From positions 1 through 64,000 of the IMG/VR virus record IMGVR_UViG_3300032238_000944: 64,000 bases of DNA, one strand, 5' to 3'. Under the pieces are notes generated by a model that was given only the letters and a program-made list of their open reading frames with translations, made no database searches and had not been told where the DNA came from. Made by a program: the position numbers and the translations under genes. The DNA is from a virus. Each line of letters starts with the position of its first letter. Positions within the stretch are counted from its first letter, which is position 1. This document shows, piece after piece, positions 19,234 through 27,413 of the stretch.

Positions 19234-20589
19234 ATGGCAGAAATAAGGAACAGAGAATTATCACAATTTAGTTCTTTTTTACACATTGAAGATGCTACAC
19301 AAAGTATTGGTATCGCAACTGATGTAACTCCTTTTGTTGGTATAGGAACCACAAGCCCAACATCAAAACTTACAGTCAATGGTGATGTTCTTGTATCTAG
19401 CGCATTAACTGCAACATCATCTAATTTTAATAATTTAACTGTCAACAGTTCTGGTAATATTGCAAATATTTCTGGATCTAATCTTTATTATGCTGGAATT
19501 GGTACAATCAATACTTTAAATTCTGTTTCTGGAATTATTACCAATTTTACCAGCGGTATTGGTTCAATTACTCGACTCAATGCATATACTGGAATTGTAA
19601 CCAATCTTTCTGGTACTGGAGTTACTTATACTTCTGGCAATTTAACAACACTAAATGCTACCACAGGAAATATTGTTACTGGAATTATCACAAATTTGAC
19701 TGGTACTATCAATGCAAACATTGCGACATTAAATGCTACGACAGGAAATATTGTTACTGGTGTTGTTACAACTTTAACATCTACTAATGCATCTATAACA
19801 AATCTTACCATGGCTAGTATGAATTATACTGGTAGTGATATGAATATACCAACATTAAATGTCACTACAGGAAATATTGTTACTGGTGTTGTTACCACTC
19901 TTACTGGCAGTAGTATTAGTTACAGTGGTATTTCTACATTTAGTGGAGTTAAAATTTCTTCAGGTATTGTTACGGCTACAAACTCAGGAATTGTAACTTA
20001 TTATGGAGATGGTAGTAAGTTACTTAATGTCACTGCATCTGTATATTTACAAAGCGATTCAAGTACTCCACTTTTAAATCCAACTGGAATTCTTTCCACA
20101 TTCAATTTCGTAAATACAAATGGTGGCACAACGTACTCTGGGGGAATTGCATCAATTGATGTCGCTAGAGCCGCATCAGGTCCATCAAATGCAGTTCAAT
20201 TTAAAAATGCTTCTGGTATTTTCTCCGGATCTTCAAACTTTACTTGGAATGGATCAATCGTATCGATTGCTGGAACTTGTGAGGCAACGAACTTTAATAC
20301 AACATCAGATTTAAACTTTAAAGAAAATATCAAAACCGTTCAAGATGCATTGGCAATTGTATCAGATCTCCGTGGCGTAAGATTTGATTGGAAAACAACT
20401 CATCAACCAACAATTGGAGTGATTGCACAAGAAGTTGAAACCATTCTTCCAGAACTTGTAACAACTGCAGATCATAAAACGGTGAATTACAATGGTATTA
20501 TTGGTGTTTTGATTGAGGCAATCAAAGAACTTAAAACTGAAGTTCAAACATTAAAAGACCAAATAAATAATCAGCAGGGAGGATTATAA
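19234..20589 (+). CDS. Tail fibre protein with S74 chaperone domain
   Basis: 451 residues. The N-terminal half is built from T-rich repeats (TLNATTGNIVTG in three copies, with a looser fourth). The C-terminal ~95 residues are an S74 intramolecular chaperone: TSDLNFKENI with Ser358 and Lys363 spaced five apart as in characterised members, then VRFDWKTTHQPTIGVIAQEVE and a terminal coiled coil (IEAIKELKTEVQTLKDQ). It would self-cleave after trimerisation. It resembles the C-terminus of the 2001-residue fibre but with clear divergence. Confidence 0.8.
   Translation: MAEIRNRELSQFSSFLHIEDATQSIGIATDVTPFVGIGTTSPTSKLTVNGDVLVSSALTATSSNFNNLTVNSSGNIANISGSNLYYAGIGTINTLNSVSGIITNFTSGIGSITRLNAYTGIVTNLSGTGVTYTSGNLTTLNATTGNIVTGIITNLTGTINANIATLNATTGNIVTGVVTTLTSTNASITNLTMASMNYTGSDMNIPTLNVTTGNIVTGVVTTLTGSSISYSGISTFSGVKISSGIVTATNSGIVTYYGDGSKLLNVTASVYLQSDSSTPLLNPTGILSTFNFVNTNGGTTYSGGIASIDVARAASGPSNAVQFKNASGIFSGSSNFTWNGSIVSIAGTCEATNFNTTSDLNFKENIKTVQDALAIVSDLRGVRFDWKTTHQPTIGVIAQEVETILPELVTTADHKTVNYNGIIGVLIEAIKELKTEVQTLKDQINNQQGGL
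19648..19910 (+). repeat. Three in-frame fibre repeats
   Basis: Copies of about 59 bases begin near 19648, 19726 and 19852 (spacings 78 and 126, both multiples of three). Each encodes a unit of the form TLNxTTGNIVTGxxT. The last two are the most alike, consistent with expansion by unequal exchange within the shaft. Confidence 0.8.
20562..20569 (+). promoter_or_regulatory. Possible late promoter (AATAAATA)
   Basis: An AATAAATA octamer inside the 3' end of the fibre gene, 21 bases before the next ATG. A strong ribosome site (AGGGAGGA) follows. Confidence 0.4.
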
Positions 20590-20590
20590 A

Positions 20591-20974
20591 ATGGCATTCA
20601 AAATTTCTGGTACTACAATTGTTAATGATAGTAGAGGGATTATTGGTTATGCCGAAACTCTGAATAATCTTGGAAATACTGGAGCAAATCCAAATATAGA
20701 TCTTTCAAATGGAAATTTTGTGGTAGCAACATTAAATCAAAATGCTACTTTTACATTTTCAAATCCACCTGCAGGTGCTTGGTCTTTTACATTATTCCTT
20801 ACTAATGATGCAACACCATCCAGAGTAATTGCTTGGCCTGCATCAGTTGTTTGGCCAAGTGGTACAACTCCAGCAAGAACTACAACTGCAAGTAAAACTG
20901 ATGTTTATACATTTTTCACTGTAAATGGTGGAACAACCTGGTACGCAAACATAGCGCAATACAATTATAGTTAA
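20591..20974 (+). CDS. Small fibre-associated structural protein
   Basis: 127 residues. The start MAFKISGTTIVNDSRGI followed by NLG/DLSNGNFVVATLNQNATFTFSNPP is a module common in marine phage fibre proteins. It is entirely beta-rich, with no chaperone domain. It begins one base after the previous stop with a strong ribosome site. Probably a fibre tip or an accessory subunit. Confidence 0.65.
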   Translation: MAFKISGTTIVNDSRGIIGYAETLNNLGNTGANPNIDLSNGNFVVATLNQNATFTFSNPPAGAWSFTLFLTNDATPSRVIAWPASVVWPSGTTPARTTTASKTDVYTFFTVNGGTTWYANIAQYNYS

Positions 20975-20982
20975 TTTTAATC

Positions 20983-21573
20983 ATGAACGCACGATACAAT
21001 GATTTCATTGGTATGTATCAGAACGTCTTTCCAGACGGGTTCTGTTCACATGTAATTTCAGAATTTGAGAGATTACTATCTTCTGGTTCTTGTGCAAATC
21101 GACAAGATGTAGAAGGTACTCCAAAAACAAGCAAAGAAGATTATCATTATTTCTTGAATATGAAAAATCATGTGATGTCACCATTTAATAATGTTGATGT
21201 AATGGATATTTTTATGAATTCATTACAGAATTGCTTTGATGAGTATATAAGTGAATTTGATATTCTGAAGGACATTCCTTTGAGATGTACAGCAGTTAAA
21301 ATGCAAAAAACAGATCCTGGTGCTGGATATCATGTTTGGCATGGCGAACAAGGTGAAGGTCAAGCTAGTGCAAGATGCCTAGTTTATTCAGCATATCTCA
21401 ATGATATTGATGATGCAGGAGAAACTGAGTTCTTATATCAAAGATTAAGAATTGCTCCCAAAGAAAATACTATGATCTTATGGCCTGCTGCATTTACTCA
21501 TACTCATCGAGGTAACGTAGTTCATGGAAATAAATCTAAATATATAATAACAGGTTGGTTTTATATAGAGTGA
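20983..21573 (+). CDS. 2-oxoglutarate/Fe(II)-dependent oxygenase
   Basis: 196 residues, like a prolyl-4-hydroxylase-type domain. Metal-binding candidates are HGE (His120, Glu122) and the distal THTH (His173/His175), followed by KYIITGW, where a basic residue would bind 2-oxoglutarate. The proximal motif is HxE rather than the usual HxD. Central strands (LVYSAYLNDIDDAGETEF) fit the double-stranded beta helix. It sits between fibre genes; hydroxylation of a fibre protein is an attractive inference, not shown. Confidence 0.8.
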   Translation: MNARYNDFIGMYQNVFPDGFCSHVISEFERLLSSGSCANRQDVEGTPKTSKEDYHYFLNMKNHVMSPFNNVDVMDIFMNSLQNCFDEYISEFDILKDIPLRCTAVKMQKTDPGAGYHVWHGEQGEGQASARCLVYSAYLNDIDDAGETEFLYQRLRIAPKENTMILWPAAFTHTHRGNVVHGNKSKYIITGWFYIE

Positions 21574-21574
21574 T

Positions 21575-22477
21575 ATGAGTATTACTACCAGAAAAGTACT
21601 AAGTGGATCACAACAATATACAGGAAGTGTAACTTTCAATGCTCCGGGAACTTGGACTTCTCCAAATAGATTAGTTCAAGTTACAGTGCAGGGACGAGGC
21701 CAAGGTGGCAGCCCAGGAAATGCTGCAACAGCAGGAAATGCTGTCGCTCCTGGACAAGCAGGAACTGGCGGCGGCGCTGGCGGCGGCGGCGGCGGTGGCG
21801 GCGGTGGAGCCTCCAACCCCGGAACTGCGGGAGGAAGTGTTGCTGGTGGTGGTAATGGTGGAGCAGCTGGTGGCGGTGGTGCTGCTGGCGTTCCTGGCCA
21901 GCCAGGTGGTGCTGGAAATCCAGGTAATGCTGGTGCCCCTGGTCCTATAAATCCAGCAATTCAGGGTAATCCCGGAAACACTGGACAAGCATCATCTGCA
22001 TTTGGTTTAACATTTCCAGGTGGCCAACGTGGCAATGGCGGAACCGCAAATGCAGCACAACCAGGAGCTCCAGGACCTGCTGGCCAAGGAGGAGGTGGCG
22101 GAAATGGAGGCGGACCAGGATCTCAACAAGGTACTGGAGGTGCTGGCGGAGTTCCTGGAGGCCAGCCTGGAAGTGGTACTGGTCCGGGTAGTACATTAAA
22201 TTTTGTTGGAGGAACCGGTGGTGCTGGTGCTGCTACTGGTGGAAATGGTGGCCGAGCATCACCTGCCGCTAATTTTAGAGGTGGTGGCGGCGGTGGCGGC
22301 AGCGGCTCTGGTAGCGCAGGAGGAGCAGGAACCCCCGGCAATATTGCTACCAATCCAAACCCTGGCGTCTCAGCTCCGACAATCAATACACCAGGAGTTG
22401 TAGTTACTCCAGCAACTTCATATCCGATTACTGTAGGTCCAGGAGGTTCTGTTATTATCTCATGGAATACTCAATAA
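21575..22477 (+). CDS. Glycine-rich collagen-like adhesin
   Basis: 300 residues. After a 45-residue beta-rich N-terminus (YTGSVTFNAPGTWTSP) about 200 residues are Gly/Ala/Pro/Asn-rich with GxP-like triplets (GAPGPINPAIQGNPGNTG) and polyglycine runs. The last 35 residues return to beta strand (YPITVGPGGSVIISW), a motif shared with glycine-rich phage tip proteins. Its DNA is more GC-rich than its neighbours because of the Gly/Ala/Pro codons. It directly follows an oxygenase gene (1 base apart), so a proline-containing collagen-like substrate for that enzyme is a reasonable hypothesis. Confidence 0.7.
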   Translation: MSITTRKVLSGSQQYTGSVTFNAPGTWTSPNRLVQVTVQGRGQGGSPGNAATAGNAVAPGQAGTGGGAGGGGGGGGGGASNPGTAGGSVAGGGNGGAAGGGGAAGVPGQPGGAGNPGNAGAPGPINPAIQGNPGNTGQASSAFGLTFPGGQRGNGGTANAAQPGAPGPAGQGGGGGNGGGPGSQQGTGGAGGVPGGQPGSGTGPGSTLNFVGGTGGAGAATGGNGGRASPAANFRGGGGGGGSGSGSAGGAGTPGNIATNPNPGVSAPTINTPGVVVTPATSYPITVGPGGSVIISWNTQ

Positions 22478-22480
22478 ATA
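22473..22480 (+). promoter_or_regulatory. Possible late promoter (AATAAATA)
   Basis: AATAAATA overlapping the stop codon of the glycine-rich adhesin and 23 bases ahead of the next ATG; one mismatch to the T4 late consensus. Confidence 0.4.
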
Positions 22481-22503
22481 TAAAAAATATTTGAATTTTA
22501 ATT

Positions 22504-22920
22504 ATGCCACAAAAGAAATTATCAAAAACTCGTCAAAAAATTCATGGTCTTTATGAAGAAGCTGAATATTATAATGTAAAATCAAATCAAACCAGAGCAA
22601 GATCTTTATCTGTAGGAACTTGTGGTGGTGGATTAATTGAAGTAAATATAAGAGGTGATATTGGAAATCTTTGGTATCAACTCCAACCAGCAGAAGCAGT
22701 AGAAATCATAGGTCAATTAGCAGCTGCTGCTGGTGTAGAAATTGCAATGAGGCCTAGACAAGATTTTGCTGCTTGGAGATCTTGGGACACTTCACTTCCT
22801 GCAAGTATTCAATGGATTGGTGCAGCACCTTGGCAATTATCTGAAGATCAAAGATTGGAATTAGAAGAAGCAAAAGCAAAAAATATTAAACCAATTGAAG
22901 GTACGAATGAATCTGAATAA
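22504..22920 (+). CDS. Conserved hypothetical protein in the fibre cluster
   Basis: 138 residues. A basic N-terminus is followed by a globular alpha/beta domain (LIEVNIRGDIGNLWYQLQPAEAVEIIGQLAAAAG) and a charged tail. No family recognised. Position between adhesin and oxygenase genes suggests fibre assembly or modification. Confidence 0.65.
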   Translation: MPQKKLSKTRQKIHGLYEEAEYYNVKSNQTRARSLSVGTCGGGLIEVNIRGDIGNLWYQLQPAEAVEIIGQLAAAAGVEIAMRPRQDFAAWRSWDTSLPASIQWIGAAPWQLSEDQRLELEEAKAKNIKPIEGTNESE

Positions 22921-23446
22921 TTTTTATGTTTTAGTTGATAATGAAAGAAATCAAATTATTGACAAAATTCAAAAATTGCCTCAAAATTGGAAAAATATTG
23001 CAGGACTTCCTGGACTTACTGATGAAGAACTTTGTGATTTAAAATGGGCTGGGCATCATAATCTTGCATGGATCAATATTCATTCAGAAAAAATTAAAGA
23101 ATATACATCATCATTACAAAATCTAGAGCTTAATAAAAATACATTTAAGTTATTAGTTTCAGATCTAAGAAAAGAGAAACAATCAGAACCAATTGATTAC
23201 TACGGAGCAAAAATAAAATGTGATTTTAGAACTCGTTGTTCGTTATACGTTCTAAAAGAAAAAGAAAAAGTAAATTTTAAATGTATCAATGGATATTATA
23301 CGTTTACTTCATTGCAAATTTCAGAAATTTATGATAAAATAGAAGCACAAATTCAAACTTTATTTGATCAAGAACTTGAAATTTACAATCAAATAGATAA
23401 ATGTCAATCAATATCTGACTTTTTTAATGTAAAATATGACTTCTGA
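22907..23446 (+). CDS. Hypothetical protein
   Basis: 179 residues from ATG 22907, overlapping the previous gene by 14 bases; an in-frame TTG 12 bases upstream is less likely. The mid-section (LPGLTDEELCDLKWAGHHNLAWINI) is followed by a Lys-rich, helical C-terminal half. Very AT-rich. No family recognised. It overlaps the next oxygenase gene by 11 bases, so a shared function is likely. Confidence 0.6.
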   Translation: MNLNNFYVLVDNERNQIIDKIQKLPQNWKNIAGLPGLTDEELCDLKWAGHHNLAWINIHSEKIKEYTSSLQNLELNKNTFKLLVSDLRKEKQSEPIDYYGAKIKCDFRTRCSLYVLKEKEKVNFKCINGYYTFTSLQISEIYDKIEAQIQTLFDQELEIYNQIDKCQSISDFFNVKYDF

Positions 23447-24083
23447 GTTTTTTTCAAATAAAAATTCTTTTGATATTATTCAAGATCCAATTAAAAATAG
23501 TTGGGGGCCATATTGGCATCTTAATACAAAAGAATATGAACCATATTGCTGGAATAATCAAGTATTCACTTGTGAAGAAATAGAAAGAATTAAAGTGATT
23601 GGATGTAGATTAGGAGTAGATAGGGCAACAACTGGCAATGGAAAGGATTGTCTAGATCACAGAAGATCTTTTACTTCTTGGATAAATCCAAATGAACATA
23701 CAAGTTGGATTTATGAAAAATTAACTCAATTGATAGATCAAAATAATCAACAATATTTCAATTTTGATTTAACTATGATTGAAACTTTACAATTTACTTA
23801 TTATTCTTCACAAGAAGATGGTTGTTACAAAAGTCATATTGATCCCTTAAATTGGAGATTACCTCACAACAGAAAATTAAGTGTTGTAGTTCAACTTTCG
23901 GATCCGTCAGAGTATGAAGGAGGAGATTTAAAGTTGCATAATTCTTATAATCCAGTGATAATTAATAAAGAAAAAGGTCTTATCATTACTTTTCCATCGT
24001 ATACATTGCACGAAGTTACTCCAGTAACTAAAGGAGAAAGATATTCTTTAGTTGCTTGGGTTCATGGGCCTGCCTTTAGATAA
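23436..24083 (+). CDS. 2-oxoglutarate/Fe(II)-dependent oxygenase (PKHD type)
   Basis: 215 residues. The HxD pair is His134/Asp136 (in SHID), the distal ligand His192 (LHEV), and the basic 2OG-binding residue lies in GERYSLVAWVHGPAFR, a characteristic PKHD-hydroxylase C-terminus. The segment LSVVVQLSDPSEYEGGDLKLH is the typical beta-helix core. All catalytic elements are present, so it should be active. Substrate unknown. Confidence 0.85.
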   Translation: MTSEFFSNKNSFDIIQDPIKNSWGPYWHLNTKEYEPYCWNNQVFTCEEIERIKVIGCRLGVDRATTGNGKDCLDHRRSFTSWINPNEHTSWIYEKLTQLIDQNNQQYFNFDLTMIETLQFTYYSSQEDGCYKSHIDPLNWRLPHNRKLSVVVQLSDPSEYEGGDLKLHNSYNPVIINKEKGLIITFPSYTLHEVTPVTKGERYSLVAWVHGPAFR

Positions 24084-24088
24084 TTATT

Positions 24089-24655
24089 ATGACATTTAAA
24101 GAAGATGGATATCAAATTATTCGTGGTTTTCTAGAACCAGACTTCGTTAAGTTTATTAATCAATATTTTTTTACAAGAATTACTGCAGGTCAAGCAGTAA
24201 TTGGTGACGTTCAAGCACCAAATTCTTATATTTTTTATGGTGATCCTTTGATGGATACAATTCTTGGGGAAGCAGCAACAAAACTGAGTGAAGTTGCTGG
24301 TTATTCGTTATTGCCAACCTATACATATACAAGACTGTATGGTAAAAGTGATGAACTTGTGATTCATCGTGATAGACCTTCTTGTGAATTATCGGGAACA
24401 TTAGCACTTGGATTTCCTGATGGAGAAGAAATAAATCCAATTTATTTTAGTAAAAATGAAGACAAATCTGATGCAATTGAGATTAGGTTAAACCCTGGTG
24501 ATTTGTGTTTATATCATGGATGCGATTTGTATCATTGGAGACCACCATTCACTCAACGTTGGTATCTTCAAGCATTTTTACATTATGTAAATGCAGAAGG
24601 TCCTCATAAAGACTTTTTATATGATAAAAGAACTTATCTAGGAATGTCTAAATAA
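24089..24655 (+). CDS. 2-oxoglutarate/Fe(II)-dependent oxygenase-like protein
   Basis: 188 residues. FKEDGYQIIRGFLEPDFVKFI is the classical N-terminal start of 2OG dioxygenases; the HxD motif is His93/Asp95 (HRDR). A distal His149 lies in DLYHWR, with the Arg two residues on. It follows another oxygenase by 5 bases. A tandem pair with different substrates, or cooperating steps, is possible. Confidence 0.75.
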   Translation: MTFKEDGYQIIRGFLEPDFVKFINQYFFTRITAGQAVIGDVQAPNSYIFYGDPLMDTILGEAATKLSEVAGYSLLPTYTYTRLYGKSDELVIHRDRPSCELSGTLALGFPDGEEINPIYFSKNEDKSDAIEIRLNPGDLCLYHGCDLYHWRPPFTQRWYLQAFLHYVNAEGPHKDFLYDKRTYLGMSK

Positions 24656-24668
24656 AAATAAAACCAAA

Positions 24669-24947
24669 ATGGATTACAAATTATATGCCATTGTAGATCA
24701 AGATAATTTAGTAATTAATTGCACAACTTGGTTAATCAATGAAAACATTCAAGATCTGATTACAAATACATATTCTAGCAGATACAGTGCTATTGAATAT
24801 TCTATGGATCAAAGTATTACCAAAAATCCAGCTGGAATAGGACTTACTTATGACGAATCTTTAAACGCATTTATTCGTAAAAAACCTGGAGATAATTACA
24901 CATTAAATACAGAAACATTTGAATGGGAACCTAATCAAACTAATTAA
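24669..24947 (+). CDS. Small fibre-cluster protein
   Basis: 92 residues. MDYKLYAIVDQDNLVINCTTW and the end (GLTYDESLNAFIRKKPGDNYTLN..TFEWE) match a small protein type often found next to cyanophage fibre genes, with the typical aromatic C-terminus. Possibly a fibre assembly factor. It is the last gene before a terminator. Confidence 0.6.
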   Translation: MDYKLYAIVDQDNLVINCTTWLINENIQDLITNTYSSRYSAIEYSMDQSITKNPAGIGLTYDESLNAFIRKKPGDNYTLNTETFEWEPNQTN

Positions 24948-24960
24948 CCACTTTACAAAC

Positions 24961-25001
24961 TGTCCACTCAACCTCCCAGGGTCTCTGGGAGGTTTTATAA
25001 T
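24961..25001 (+). promoter_or_regulatory. Island promoter, TGTC-type
   Basis: The TGTCCA element starts at 24961 and the -10 box TATAAT at 24996, 35 bases apart. The discriminator is AGCTT rather than the usual GGCCA, so this is the most divergent member. A terminator hairpin fills the space between element and -10, and its T-run runs into the -10 box. Confidence 0.6.
24972..24996 (+). terminator. Rho-independent terminator overlapping a promoter
   Basis: CCTCCCAG and CTGGGAGG form a perfect 8-bp stem with a 5-base loop, followed by TTTT that is continuous with the downstream -10 box. It ends the fibre cluster. Confidence 0.85.
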
Positions 25002-25023
25002 AGCTTCGTGAACTCAGTTTCCT

Positions 25024-25131
25024 ATGCCTCTGACTGCCACTGAAAAGTTAATTTTTATAGCATCATTCGTCAATTTTCTTCACTGGGGCGCAAAAGTCAC
25101 GGAATCTGTACTGAATCATGCTATTTCTTGA
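25024..25131 (+). CDS. Short hydrophobic peptide
   Basis: 35 residues with one hydrophobic stretch (KLIFIASFVNFLHWGAKV). It begins 22 bases after the -10 box and overlaps the next gene by 14 bases. It may be a small membrane peptide or a translated leader. Confidence 0.35.
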   Translation: MPLTATEKLIFIASFVNFLHWGAKVTESVLNHAIS

Positions 25132-25537
25132 AATTACTGGTTATAACTGCTCTAAAAGGCGCTGTGAGAGCATTGTAGAGTGGTTCATAGGGAAATACCT
25201 TCCCAACCATAAATTGGACGTTGTAGTGAACCACAGAGGTCTTCTGAGGGAAGGTGTATATGGTTGGTGTACCGTACTAGATTGTGATCATCGTCCAAGG
25301 GCTTTTGAAATTGAAATGCATAATCGTCTGAATGTAGAAGATTATGCTAAGACTTTGTTTCATGAGCTTTGGCATGTGTATCAACATGTACATGGAGATC
25401 TTCGTGATAAGTATCAGAAACGTCTTTGGAAAGGTGTTGATTGTTCTGAGTTGGATTATGATGATCAACCATGGGAACAAGAAGCAAACTCAATGGAATC
25501 TCAACTGTACCTGATGTACTTGACAGAAACCTCATAA
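25118..25537 (+). CDS. HExxH metalloprotease-like protein (SprT-like)
   Basis: 139 residues. HELWH at residues 82-86 is a zincin motif (His82, Glu83, His86), and WEQEANSMES about 30 residues later offers the third ligand Glu, as in SprT-like and related minimal metallopeptidases. No signal peptide is visible, so it probably acts in the host cytoplasm. It lies in the first transcription unit of the small-gene island, suggesting an early role. A non-proteolytic zinc protein cannot be excluded. Confidence 0.65.
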   Translation: MLFLEITGYNCSKRRCESIVEWFIGKYLPNHKLDVVVNHRGLLREGVYGWCTVLDCDHRPRAFEIEMHNRLNVEDYAKTLFHELWHVYQHVHGDLRDKYQKRLWKGVDCSELDYDDQPWEQEANSMESQLYLMYLTETS

Positions 25538-25569
25538 GTAATTAGAATTGCTTTGTCCGGGTTGATGAG

Positions 25570-26082
25570 ATGGCTATAAGTACTTTAGAGAGACACAAAT
25601 ATAATGGCAATGAGATCATCAAGACTCGTACATTAACATACGAGCCTTACAGATATTGTGAATATAACATGGCACTGGTGATGGGTTTAATAAGACGCAA
25701 ACTCACACCAGATTTGCTATCTACAAGATATCGGGAAGAAAACAAAACAAATCCAACATATGGACATTGCTATCACTCTACACAGGCATTGTTCTATCTG
25801 ATGGATACTGATAAGTTACAACCAATGAGTGGTATTGATTACCGTGGTGAAACTCATTGGTGGTTACAAGATGGAGATAACATTTATGATCTTACTGCGG
25901 AGCAGTATCTTTCCGTAGGAAAGTTGCCACCATATTCTGTAGGTAAGAAAAGTAAATGGTATGGTTGGAAAGGTCGTCCACATCAGAGATCATTGGATCT
26001 CATTGTGAGAGTTCTTGGCAATCGGGTGACAGACACTGTGACAGTTGCCGAAGTGGATGGGGCCTTGACACCTTTCTTTTGA
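25570..26082 (+). CDS. Papain/transglutaminase-fold-like hypothetical protein
   Basis: 170 residues. YGHCYHSTQALFYLM followed about 30 residues later by GETHWWLQDGDNIYDLTAEQY gives a Cys...His...Asp order typical of papain-like or NlpC/transglutaminase folds in a phage/plasmid family I recognise but cannot name. If the triad is real it would be a cysteine hydrolase. It ends just beyond the -35 box of the next promoter. Confidence 0.5.
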   Translation: MAISTLERHKYNGNEIIKTRTLTYEPYRYCEYNMALVMGLIRRKLTPDLLSTRYREENKTNPTYGHCYHSTQALFYLMDTDKLQPMSGIDYRGETHWWLQDGDNIYDLTAEQYLSVGKLPPYSVGKKSKWYGWKGRPHQRSLDLIVRVLGNRVTDTVTVAEVDGALTPFF

Positions 26083-26094
26083 TCCGTGTATAAT
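26065..26094 (+). promoter_or_regulatory. Consensus sigma-70-type promoter (TTGACA-N18-TATAAT)
   Basis: TTGACA at 26065-26070 lies inside the end of the previous gene, then an 18-base spacer and TATAAT at 26089-26094. The following AGCCAGGTAAGCAACGG matches the leader after the 8.1-kb promoter at 14 of 16 bases from GCCAGG onward. It drives the ParB-like gene. Confidence 0.85.
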
Positions 26095-26164
26095 AGCCAG
26101 GTAAGCAACGGACGAGAACTTAGTTCTGCCTTGATTACACACTGTAGTTTACTTAGTTTAACTT

Positions 26165-27337
26165 ATGACAGTTCAAATCCCTTTTATGCCTAGCGAAACT
26201 CAACTTGTTTGGGATCGTGTGGCACAAACTTGCAACAATCCTTTGGGATTGACCGAAGAGATTCTTCAACAATCTCTTGAAGTTTGTCCCGCTCCTGAAT
26301 ATCAAGGAGCAGAGTATATTGGTCGATATCTGGTTCCTCGTTCTTTTGTTCGCTATGATCAAGAAGAACAACCCCGTGATAAAAGTAATGATGCTGATCA
26401 CGTTAATAATCTAGTCAATAATTTTGAGACGATTGGTTATCGTCTGGATGCACAACCTCCCATCAGTTGTTTTGATACAAATGATGTAGCATCTACCAAA
26501 CTCAAAGCACAATCGGGTTATAACCGAAATGAAGCTTTGGATCGGATTGGTCAAGAACTTTATATCTTCGATGTTTATAAGTTTGAGAGTAGGTTTTGGG
26601 AAATTGTTGCTCGCAACCAGTCAAATCACCACTCCAATCCTCAACTTAGTCAGTCTATTCAAGACTACATCAAAGAAGTTTGCAATGCTGTGGAAAATGA
26701 AATCATTCCTGGTGATGCAGATGCTATTTCTGATTTTGTAGATCTGATTGCTACAGATAAAACTGCTAAAGCTCGTAAAAAAATTAAAGTTACTTGCTTT
26801 AACAACTGTCAGGTATTTCCTAACTTCCGTACCTACAATTCTGTTGGTGCTGGTAAAAATACTTTGAATGGATTCATTAAAGAAAATGGATTTGTAAAAC
26901 AAGGTGTTGAAGGTCGTACTGATGAAGAGTTGAAAGCACAAGGTTATATTACCTATTGTGCTGGCAATGGTGACAACAAAAGCAGTTGGATGCGAGCACT
27001 CTATCACGGAACTCGTTTGGGTCTTCCCGTGTGGATCTTTGGTTATGCAGCAAATCGTGTAGATAACCTAGAACAGTTCCGTGCAGAATACATCAATGAT
27101 TTCAATGAATTGAAACAAGTGATGCTTGAGTTTGCTTTCTCGATTGCTGATGGTGGAGAGCAATCTTCGATTGATGAAGATGCTTTTTGTGTCAAACTCG
27201 CTGGATTTTTGCCTCAGTATGTGAAACCCAATCCTCAAGATAGGGGTCGTCCTACTGAAAATACATTGGTTGATGTATATGGCAATTCTATTCGGTTTGA
27301 TCCTGATGGAGATTGTCTGACACTTTCCCAACCCTGA
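26165..27337 (+). CDS. ParB-like domain protein
   Basis: 390 residues. Residues about 55-125 follow the ParB/Srx N-terminal pattern: RSFVRYDQEEQPR, then a DADHVNNLVNNFETIGYRLDA-type helix, APPIS-like strand and SGYNRNEALDRIG, equivalent to the ParB GxxR...A motif. The remainder is helical, with a Lys-rich stretch near 200 and no recognised nuclease motif. It has its own promoter and terminator and is followed by an SF2 helicase with a separate promoter. ParB-like folds can bind DNA, hydrolyse nucleotides or act in modification systems; which applies is unknown. Confidence 0.6.
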   Translation: MTVQIPFMPSETQLVWDRVAQTCNNPLGLTEEILQQSLEVCPAPEYQGAEYIGRYLVPRSFVRYDQEEQPRDKSNDADHVNNLVNNFETIGYRLDAQPPISCFDTNDVASTKLKAQSGYNRNEALDRIGQELYIFDVYKFESRFWEIVARNQSNHHSNPQLSQSIQDYIKEVCNAVENEIIPGDADAISDFVDLIATDKTAKARKKIKVTCFNNCQVFPNFRTYNSVGAGKNTLNGFIKENGFVKQGVEGRTDEELKAQGYITYCAGNGDNKSSWMRALYHGTRLGLPVWIFGYAANRVDNLEQFRAEYINDFNELKQVMLEFAFSIADGGEQSSIDEDAFCVKLAGFLPQYVKPNPQDRGRPTENTLVDVYGNSIRFDPDGDCLTLSQP

Positions 27338-27351
27338 TCCAATTTGTGAAC

Positions 27352-27392
27352 TGTCACACGGGGTCCACACGGACCCCTTTTTGCTGTATAAT
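27352..27392 (+). promoter_or_regulatory. Island promoter, TGTC-type
   Basis: TGTCAC begins at 27352 within a short inverted repeat TGTGA-ACTG-TCACA. The -10 TATAAT starts at 27387 (35 bases later) and is followed by GGCCAT. A terminator hairpin lies between them. There is no recognisable -35 hexamer 17 bases from the -10 box (TCCACA). It drives the helicase gene. Confidence 0.75.
27360..27382 (+). terminator. Rho-independent terminator inside a promoter module
   Basis: GGGGTCC-ACAC-GGACCCC is a perfect 7-bp stem with a 4-base loop followed by five T residues. It terminates the ParB-like gene. Confidence 0.88.
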
Positions 27393-27413
27393 GGCCATAT
27401 CGAAACGAAAGCA

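Noticed and set aside
27345-27358. TGTGA-N4-TCACA as a CRP site
   Set aside because: The CRP half-site spacing is 6, not 4, and the arrangement is not shared by the other promoters of the family, which keep only the right arm.
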